Shown here: positions 1 to 5,473 of the stretch, one piece after another
Position numbering within the stretch: the stretch's first letter is position 1
Layout of the letters: every line of letters begins with the position of its first letter
From: Phycisphaerae bacterium
GTDB lineage: Bacteria > Planctomycetota > Phycisphaerae > UBA1845 > UTPLA1
NCBI GenBank assembly: GCA_016935885.1
Contig: JAFGQA010000158.1
Coordinates: 1 to 5,473, forward strand
Direction of reading: 5' to 3'
DNA length: 5,473 nt
The notes under the pieces: model-generated
The model's database searches: none
What the model saw: the letters and a program-made list of their open reading frames with translations, nothing else
Told to the model about the DNA's origin: nothing
Made by a program: the position numbers and the translations under genes

Positions 1-62
1 GCTGACGACTGGTACACTTTGGGTGCTGACTGACAAATATGCGTGGACTGTCTCTGTTTCAT
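1..62 (-). CDS. possible 5' end of a divergent gene, partial, unidentified
   Basis: Reading the minus strand, an AAGGAGG (complement of 66-72) lies three bases before an ATG (62-60), followed by 20 open codons to the window edge. The peptide begins MKQRQSTHICQS and matches nothing I recognise. For it: a full Shine-Dalgarno word directly before an ATG, and an orientation that would make 63-161 a divergent promoter region. Against it: the 3-base spacing is shorter than usual, 20 codons is too little to show coding character, and a plus-strand frame (2-82) is also open from the left edge and could instead be the tail of an upstream gene. This is a candidate only. Confidence 0.22.
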   Translation of the reverse strand, partial: MKQRQSTHICQSAPKVYQSS

Positions 63-161
63 TCCCCTCCTTCAGTTGCTGACCCCGCATCATGGAAATT
101 CATAGACATACCAACGTCTATTTTACTTTCACTACAGACCTAACTGCCTTAAATACGACAT
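63..161. promoter_or_regulatory. upstream region of the large gene, presumed promoter region
   Basis: This A+T-richer stretch must carry the promoter of the large gene unless that gene is transcribed from further left. I could not find a convincing sigma-70 promoter. TATTTT at 119-124 matches four of six bases of a -10 box but has no fair -35 partner. TTGCTG at 76-81 resembles a -35 box but has no good -10 at 16-18 bases. The 20 bases before the ATG at 162 contain no Shine-Dalgarno-like purine run. No operator-like palindrome was seen. Confidence 0.3.
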
Positions 162-3100
162 ATGCCTTTCCTCCCCACCAGTCCTGCAGCTACCGGAGAC
201 CGTGGCGGGAGTTTTGAGCAACAATCGGCTGTATGCTACCTGACCTACCTGCTTACGCAGGGCACGCCGCCCTTCGTGCAGGGTGCCACGCTTGACGAAG
301 TGCATCTCCAAGCGGGCCATCTCGGTTGGGAGACCGACGATCTCCTGCTTGTCGGCAAGGTTGGCGGACAAATCCGCAAAGTGGCGGTGCAGGTGAAAAG
401 TTCTTTCACGTTTTCTGCCGAAAACGAGGAATGCCAGCAAGTATTCGCGGACGCGTGGAAGGACTTCTGCAATGGGACGCTGTTCGATCGCGCGCGGGAC
501 GGACTCGCGTTGGTCTGCGGGCCGTTGCCGATCTCAACTCAGCACCGTTGGCGCATCGTCCTTGATGCCGCCCGGGCTTCTCTGAGCACTGCGGACTGGC
601 TCAATCGACTGAAGCTGCCCGGCTATCATGAGAAAGGCGCCGCGGCGGCGCTCGATACCCTGCGAAACTTGCTCAACCGAGCGAACGGTTCGCCGGTGAG
701 CGATGACCAGCTTTGGGAATTTGCGCGGGTGTTCGATTTCCAGTGGCTCGACCTGATGACTCCGTCGAGTTCGACAGAGGCGGCGGTGCGTTCCCTTTTG
801 GCGATCACCGCCTCGGCCGGGCCTGTCTCTCCGGCAGAGATCGCCACGCAATCTTGGAATGAACTGGTGGCGCTCGTCGTCGCACTCGGCCCGAATGCCG
901 AAAGCTTCAACTACGCCAAGTTACCGGAGGCGCTCCGCTGCCGCCACGACAAGGCGCCGACTGTCACAGCGACAACGCGGGCGGCCATCACGAGCCATTC
1001 CGACATCGTGGAACGGGCGATCCGGACCAACATCGCGGGCCTGATCGCCCTGCCACGGATCGAACTGCTAGGCGCGACCCAGTCGGCCTTGGAAGAGCAC
1101 CGCATCATCTGTGTCAGCGGTGCAGCCGGCTCCGGTAAATCGGGTCTTACGAAGGTAGTTTTCGACAGCCTGAAGCAACAAGGCTTGGCGGCGGCGTTCC
1201 GGGCGGAGAGTTTCGCAGAGCCTCACCTGAACGACGTATTCGCGCTGCACAAATTCACGGCGGATGACTTGTACGCGCTGACGGCGCTCCATTCGCGCAA
1301 GTGGATATGGGTCGAAAGCGTCGAACGCCTCCTGGAAAAATCCGAACGGCACGCCTTCCTCGATTTGCTGCACCTCGTGGCGAAGGATCCAAGCCTCCGG
1401 CTCATCCTTACCTGCCGCGACTACCAGGTCGAATCCGTGCGCTCTGCGACATTCGGGGCAGCGGGGCTGGACTTCGTCCACGTGCCGGTGCCGCTGCTCA
1501 CGGATACCGAACTCGCGGAAGTCGCCCGGCAGATGCCGACCTTAGCCGCACCCCTCGGGGTGCCACGGTTGCGCGAACTTCTCCGCAATCTCTTCTTCCT
1601 CGAAAAGGCGGCGGCGCTAAATTGGTCGGCGGGCACAGTTCTGCCACAGAACGAGCGAGAATTCCGGGATAAAGTGTGGCGGGAAGTCATCCGCCGTGAC
1701 GACCGCGCGTCGGGCGGTATGCCGCAGCAACGCGGGCGGACTTTCACCGAGATCGCTCTGCGGCGGGCGCGGAAGCTCGACCCTTTCGTGGATTGCAGCG
1801 ACCTCGATGCCGGGGCGCTTGCCTCGCTCCGGGATGACGGCCTGATTGTTTCGCCACCAGGCGATGACGCCTGGGTCGCGACAGCACACGATGTGCTCGA
1901 AGACTGGGCCCTGCTCCAATGGCTGACACAGCGATGGCGGCGTCGTGAAAACGACGTTCCGGGATTCCTGACGCAAATTGGGACCTTTCCCGCGCTGCGT
2001 CGCGCCTACCGGCGCTGGCTCACCGAAACGCTGGAGGCCGACCCAGCGACTGCGGATCGTCTGGTCCTTTCGATCTTGGGCGGCACAGTCGAGGACCATT
2101 GGCGAGACGACACGCTGGCTGCCGTGCTCCTTTCCTCTACGGCGCCGGCGTTTATTGCCCGCAACGAGGCGACACTGGTTGCCGATGACCTCGCGCTGCT
2201 GCGCCGATGCATCCACCTCCTGCGAGTCGCCTGTAAGGGCAGCCCGGCGGGACGGCATAGCGGAGCGACAAACCTAACCCCATTGGTGCCCGAAGGCACG
2301 GCCTGGGGCGCGATGATGGACCTCGTGTATCGGCACCGGGCCAGCTTCACCGCCGACGACCGGTTCCTTTTGACCGGGCTCCTCTCCGACTGGACGCGCG
2401 GGGTCATGCCCCAAAACCCATATCCGGCCGGCGCGGAGTCAGCCGCGCGTCTTGCCGATTCCCTGCTGCCTGCCGACGAGGACAATTCATTCCGCCAAGA
2501 CAAACTAAACCATCTTCTGGCGGAGGTGCTACTGGCCGTGCCGAAGTTCGTCGAGACGGAGCTCCGCCAACGGGTGCAAGGCAGCATAGACGATGAGCGA
2601 TGGGACCGATGGAGTCCAGGGCTCGGAGGCTTGGTGATGAGCCACGCTAAGGCTTGGGCCGTTGCACGCGACTTCCCAGACCTCGTCGTTGGTGCAGTTG
2701 AGGCATATCTCGGCTTTAACGAACAGCCAACGGAGGAGCAGCGACGCTGGGGCCGACGCCGTGAGGTGGCCGAAGCGTTTGGTCTGCCGGCCCGGTTAGA
2801 GCTAGACGACCATCCGGCCAGTGGCATTCGGGGTCCATTTTCGAATCTGCTGCGGTATCATCCGTCTCGTGGCATTGACCTAATCATCCGGATCATGAAT
2901 CGCGCGGCAGACGCCTACGGCGATCCGGAATCTGAGGTCGAGTTTGTTGAAAAGCCCGGACGCGTGACGTTCCGGTTACCTGACGGCACGGTGGTAGAAC
3001 AATGGGCCAACAGCCGATTATGGCTCATGTATCGGGGGACCTCCGTGGCTCCCTATGTCCTGAATTCCGCCTTGATGGCGCTGGAAGCGTGGCTCTTCGA

Positions 3101-5249
3101 TCTCGCTGAGACGAAGCCGGAGCAACTTGAGTCGGTGCTCATCGACCTTCTACGGCAAAGTAACAACGTCGCGGTTACAGCCGTCGTCGCGAGTGCAGCG
3201 CAAGCGTTTCCCAGCTCAGCCGGAAGTGCCAGCATGGCGCTCCTGACCTGTCCGGTGTTTTTCGACCTAGACCGTGGGCGTTACGTTTCTGATCAGAGCA
3301 ACCACGACAAGATTTTATCGGACAGTTTTCCCCCGATTGACGCCGAGCATGCCGGGTTTGAGCAGGAACGAAGCCGCGCGTTCGAGCGCCCCCATCGAAA
3401 GGAGAACCTGGAGTTATTGGCCGTCAGACTTCAACTCAGCCGCCATCGGGTCGCCGTGCAGAGCCTATTGGACCAGTATAAGGCGGAACTGCCGCCGCCG
3501 GAGGAACAAGATGAGGAAACGAAACGCTGGCGTCTGCATCTTCACCGGATCGACGTCCGAAATTTCCAAGTGAGCAGCGTATTGCCGGATGGTCGGGCCA
3601 TCATTCATGCCGGCGAGCCTCCAGCGGACGTGAAGGAGGTCGTCGAGAATCACCGCCCAAGACTGGAGCGGACCAACCGACGCATGGGACTGTGGGTGTG
3701 GGCCATGCAATGCTGGGAGCGGAAACCGGGAACGAGCAGCGACCCGAAGGAATGGCGCGAGCGCCTCGCCGAGGCGCAACGCATGGCAGAAGAAGAGGTC
3801 GGTGCGAGCCGTATCGAGGACCGCTTGGAGGATTCGGCAGTGCCCCAGATTGCGGCGATCTGCGTTCGCGACCATTGGGATGAAATGACAGAAACGGACC
3901 GGGAGTGGTGCCGCGACTGCGTGTGTGATGCTGCGGTCGATGGGGCTGACGATCGCAGCCAGTTTGGTTCGCTGATGCGGGGGACCCTTGATCTCAACGT
4001 CAGTGCGGCAGAAGTGCTGGCGCTCTTGCTGCGCAAGGAACTGACCGCAGCGCAAAAGCAGAAAGTCTGGGGGTGCCTCACGGTCGCGCTCACGCATTCC
4101 ACTGATCGCATGCGGTTCGCTGCTGCAACAGGAGTGCGGTGCCACCTCTGGGAATCCGAACCCTCTCGCGTATGGAGCTGCATCGGTGCTCTCGCGAAGG
4201 AGATCGGTGTCATCAAGGAACGACGAAAGCAGCAAGAGCCCATTCCATACAACCAGCGAACCCCGCACGAGGAGATCGAGCAGGCAGCGGCAGATGTGGC
4301 GCGCGCCGACTTGCTCGCTGGCAAAGCGCCCGACCGTGAAATGATCCTCGGTCTTCCGCTGGGTGACGGTTCGGGCCACAAAATCCTGCCGTTATTTCTC
4401 GGCCTGGCGGTGCACGCACCTCAAGAAGATCCGCTTGCACGCGACCTTTTCGCCCATGTGGCCCGGACCTTGGCCGCGGCATGGGCTACGGAAGCGGAGC
4501 ACGGTTCAAGAAGGATCAACTCGAAATTCGACGACGACGACGAGGGCCTGGACATGGAGAAAGAACGGATGCTCGCTCAGCATCTTGCGCAATTTCTCCT
4601 AGACCTACCGGAGGAAGTGGCCCTGAGCATCGCCAAGCCGGTGCTGGACTTGGTAGTGGTGCATTCCGAGCACGGCGCCGAATTTCTGAAACGCCTTATT
4701 ATCGCCCAAGACTGCCGCAATCCGACACCGACGTTTTGGGCAATCCGGAAGGCCATTGTGGATCGGTTTTTCGCGAGCCTTGGCGAAAAGTCCAACGCGA
4801 CGTATCGCCGCGGACTCGACAGTTTGCTCTCCAGAATTTTTCTCGTACTTGACTGGAATGCGGACGCCCGCGACTGGCCGCCGCTGGAAGGTCAGGCCCA
4901 TCAGGTGGAAGAAACCTTTCGTTGGTTTGCCCCGCATCCGCTCGTCATCGAATACTATCTGCTCTTTTTGCGACGCATTGGATCGGCTCGTCTCCTGCCG
5001 ATCGCGTTGGTTGGGCTGGCGGCCAAAATCGAGAAGAAACCCGCTGCCGGGATTATAACACCGATTGCCCTGATCTGCCTCGAGGAAATCCTTGGACGCT
5101 ACGTCTATTCTGATCCGACGAAGCTCAAAGTCACTCCGGCCATGAGAACCGCGGTTCTTAGTCTACTAAATACATGCGTGGCACTCGGATCTTCGGCGTG
5201 CTATCGGCAGCGTGATGACTTCCTGATTCCTTCGCCAGTCCAGAGTTGA
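162..5249 (+). CDS. Avs-like antiphage protein: N-terminal PD-(D/E)XK nuclease, STAND NTPase, large helical C-terminal sensor
   Basis: Probable single-gene defence protein of 1,695 residues. Residues about 12-105 look like a Cap4/DUF4297-type nuclease: GGSFEQQ (15-21) with Glu19, an ETDD segment with Asp59/Asp60, and Gln77-Val-Lys79 on the next strand, matching the E...D...QxK active-site pattern. Residues about 105-290 are a helical linker. The STAND/NACHT-like NTPase follows: Walker A GAAGSGKS (320-327), Walker B-like WIWVESVE (381-388), LTCRDY (416-421), and a winged-helix-type segment ending in AHDVLEDW (575-582), which resembles the STAND histidine motif. Residues 601-1695 are mostly helical, with HEAT/TPR-like character but no clear repeat period. 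An in-frame TAA at 150-152 makes ATG 162 the first possible start, and no later common start keeps Glu19. No membrane segment or signal peptide is seen, so it is cytoplasmic. In known Avs proteins the C-terminal half binds a phage protein, the NTPase oligomerises and the nuclease cuts DNA. That role here is inferred. The reading frame is intact throughout. Confidence 0.85.
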   Translation: MPFLPTSPAATGDRGGSFEQQSAVCYLTYLLTQGTPPFVQGATLDEVHLQAGHLGWETDDLLLVGKVGGQIRKVAVQVKSSFTFSAENEECQQVFADAWKDFCNGTLFDRARDGLALVCGPLPISTQHRWRIVLDAARASLSTADWLNRLKLPGYHEKGAAAALDTLRNLLNRANGSPVSDDQLWEFARVFDFQWLDLMTPSSSTEAAVRSLLAITASAGPVSPAEIATQSWNELVALVVALGPNAESFNYAKLPEALRCRHDKAPTVTATTRAAITSHSDIVERAIRTNIAGLIALPRIELLGATQSALEEHRIICVSGAAGSGKSGLTKVVFDSLKQQGLAAAFRAESFAEPHLNDVFALHKFTADDLYALTALHSRKWIWVESVERLLEKSERHAFLDLLHLVAKDPSLRLILTCRDYQVESVRSATFGAAGLDFVHVPVPLLTDTELAEVARQMPTLAAPLGVPRLRELLRNLFFLEKAAALNWSAGTVLPQNEREFRDKVWREVIRRDDRASGGMPQQRGRTFTEIALRRARKLDPFVDCSDLDAGALASLRDDGLIVSPPGDDAWVATAHDVLEDWALLQWLTQRWRRRENDVPGFLTQIGTFPALRRAYRRWLTETLEADPATADRLVLSILGGTVEDHWRDDTLAAVLLSSTAPAFIARNEATLVADDLALLRRCIHLLRVACKGSPAGRHSGATNLTPLVPEGTAWGAMMDLVYRHRASFTADDRFLLTGLLSDWTRGVMPQNPYPAGAESAARLADSLLPADEDNSFRQDKLNHLLAEVLLAVPKFVETELRQRVQGSIDDERWDRWSPGLGGLVMSHAKAWAVARDFPDLVVGAVEAYLGFNEQPTEEQRRWGRRREVAEAFGLPARLELDDHPASGIRGPFSNLLRYHPSRGIDLIIRIMNRAADAYGDPESEVEFVEKPGRVTFRLPDGTVVEQWANSRLWLMYRGTSVAPYVLNSALMALEAWLFDLAETKPEQLESVLIDLLRQSNNVAVTAVVASAAQAFPSSAGSASMALLTCPVFFDLDRGRYVSDQSNHDKILSDSFPPIDAEHAGFEQERSRAFERPHRKENLELLAVRLQLSRHRVAVQSLLDQYKAELPPPEEQDEETKRWRLHLHRIDVRNFQVSSVLPDGRAIIHAGEPPADVKEVVENHRPRLERTNRRMGLWVWAMQCWERKPGTSSDPKEWRERLAEAQRMAEEEVGASRIEDRLEDSAVPQIAAICVRDHWDEMTETDREWCRDCVCDAAVDGADDRSQFGSLMRGTLDLNVSAAEVLALLLRKELTAAQKQKVWGCLTVALTHSTDRMRFAAATGVRCHLWESEPSRVWSCIGALAKEIGVIKERRKQQEPIPYNQRTPHEEIEQAAADVARADLLAGKAPDREMILGLPLGDGSGHKILPLFLGLAVHAPQEDPLARDLFAHVARTLAAAWATEAEHGSRRINSKFDDDDEGLDMEKERMLAQHLAQFLLDLPEEVALSIAKPVLDLVVVHSEHGAEFLKRLIIAQDCRNPTPTFWAIRKAIVDRFFASLGEKSNATYRRGLDSLLSRIFLVLDWNADARDWPPLEGQAHQVEETFRWFAPHPLVIEYYLLFLRRIGSARLLPIALVGLAAKIEKKPAAGIITPIALICLEEILGRYVYSDPTKLKVTPAMRTAVLSLLNTCVALGSSACYRQRDDFLIPSPVQS

Positions 5250-5347
5250 ACTTGGTTGTGTAGGCGAAAGGAACCTGAATAACCCCAAAACTGGCTAAGC
5301 GTTAGGGGTCAGGTCACTCTCCACTATGACTTCGCTTGGGTATTGTT
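5250..5347. other. intergenic gap between two convergent genes
   Basis: These 98 bases separate the stop of the large gene from the stop of the cobalamin adenosyltransferase gene. Because the genes converge, termination signals for both are expected here and no promoter is needed. The only structure I see is the bulged inverted repeat at 5273-5314. Neither side has the clean GC hairpin plus long T-tract of a standard intrinsic terminator. Confidence 0.6.
5273..5314. repeat. bulged inverted repeat with GGGGTCAGGT arm; candidate terminator or REP/IS200-type remnant
   Basis: ACCTG (5273-5277) pairs with CAGGT (5310-5314), and ACCCC (5282-5286) pairs with GGGGT (5305-5309). That gives ten base pairs with a four-base bulge (5278-5281) on one side and an 18-base loop. 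The right arm reads GGGGTCAGGT without interruption. It lies between two convergent stops, so it could act as a weak bidirectional terminator. No T-run follows on the plus strand, and only a poor one (TTCCTTT) follows on the minus strand. The one-sided bulge is also typical of REP-like and IS200/IS605-type hairpins. I recall GGGGTCAGGT as common in dispersed intergenic repeats beside REP-associated transposases, but no transposase is present here. Confidence 0.4.
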
Positions 5348-5473
5348 TCAGAACTCAATCTCTGCCTGAGCCGGGATCTTTTGGGTGATGTGGTGCTTGT
5401 GCAGCTTCATTTCGGTGACCAGGTCGGCGGCTTCGATGAGGCTCTCTGGGGCATAGCGTCCGGTGGTGATGAC
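5348..5473 (-). CDS. cobO: cob(I)yrinic acid a,c-diamide adenosyltransferase (CobO/BtuR family), C-terminal fragment cut by window edge
   Basis: Only the last 41 codons and the TGA stop (complement of 5348-5350) are inside the window; the rest lies beyond the right edge. The visible peptide contains [20 protein letters not shown], then EMKLHKH, and ends IPAQAEIEF. This matches the C-terminus of the CobO/CobA/BtuR family, which I know as a TGR...L...ADLVTEM...KH...AQ.GIEF pattern. These enzymes transfer the adenosyl group of ATP to the cobalt of reduced corrinoids in cytoplasmic coenzyme B12 synthesis or salvage. The ATP-binding P-loop is in the missing N-terminal part, so activity cannot be judged. 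One oddity is Glu where the final GIEF usually has Gly. The gene converges on the large defence-like gene and probably has no functional link to it. The family call is firm; the choice between a CobO synthesis role and a BtuR salvage role is not. Confidence 0.85.
   Translation of the reverse strand, partial: VITTGRYAPESLIEAADLVTEMKLHKHHITQKIPAQAEIEF

Noticed and set aside
2..82. Plus-strand frame open from the left edge to a TGA at 80-82
   Set aside because: It has only 26 codons and no recognisable C-terminal signature. It could be the end of an upstream gene but cannot be supported, and it competes with the minus-strand start candidate.
1..83. Three copies of GCTGAC (1-6, 25-30, 78-83), read as possible operator repeats
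   Set aside because: Spacing is irregular (24 and 53 bases), the word is only six bases and not palindromic, and it was noticed after the fact.
1617..2258. 213-codon open frame on the minus strand
   Set aside because: It is antisense to the winged-helix and following region of the large protein, with no domain signature of its own.
2006..2827. 273-codon open frame on the minus strand
   Set aside because: The product is dominated by Arg and Ser, as expected for an antisense shadow of GC-rich coding DNA, and it lies inside the large gene.
3909..3926. Cys1250, Cys1253 and Cys1255 as a possible zinc site
   Set aside because: The C-x2-C-x-C cluster has no nearby partner Cys/His pair with normal zinc-finger spacing. 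It may be chance within a helix.
3465..4379. 304-codon open frame on the minus strand
   Set aside because: It lies wholly within the large gene, whose own product has coherent domains in order. Long antisense frames are expected opposite GC-rich genes, and the peptide shows no recognisable motif.
4530..4541. Four tandem GAC codons, read as a microsatellite or slippage site
   Set aside because: Four trinucleotide units are too few to suggest phase variation, and a triplet change would not shift the frame. They simply encode the Asp run at 1457-1460.
5282..5309. Standard intrinsic terminator
   Set aside because: The inner stem is only five base pairs, the loop is 18 bases, and no T-tract follows on either strand, so it is recorded as an inverted repeat instead.

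Overview
The window holds one very large intact gene (162-5249, + strand, 1,695 codons), the last 41 codons of a second, convergent gene cut by the right edge (5348-5473, - strand), and short non-coding stretches on either side. It is GC-rich bacterial DNA. The left flank, and to a lesser degree the gap after the large gene, are visibly richer in A+T than the coding DNA. I cannot place the organism below the level of bacterium from this sequence.

The large gene encodes a three-part protein. At the N-terminus is a PD-(D/E)XK nuclease-like domain of the Cap4/DUF4297 kind (Glu19, Asp59/Asp60, Gln77-Val-Lys79). In the middle is a STAND/NACHT-like P-loop NTPase (Walker A around residues 320-327, Walker B-like strand 381-388, sensor-like Thr-Cys-Arg at 417-419, winged-helix-type segment ending in His-Asp at 576-577). 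Behind it lies about 1,100 residues of mostly helical sequence that I cannot assign to a named family. This nuclease-switch-sensor plan is that of the Avs (AVAST) antiphage proteins, and the likeliest role is a single-gene defence effector that destroys DNA when its C-terminal half recognises an invader. That role is inferred from architecture; nothing in the window proves it.

The partial gene at the right is the C-terminus of a cob(I)yrinic acid a,c-diamide (cobalamin) adenosyltransferase of the CobO/BtuR family, a metabolic gene unrelated to defence. A defence gene sitting alone beside a housekeeping gene fits an accessory insertion. The 98-base gap between the two stops holds a bulged inverted repeat built on GGGGTCAGGT, a word I associate with dispersed repeats near REP-type/IS200-like transposases. 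An 8-base inverted match to part of it lies left of the large gene, but could be chance.

The left 161 bases contain no certain gene. They include a possible divergent start on the - strand (ATG at 62-60 behind an AAGGAGG), of which only 20 codons are visible.
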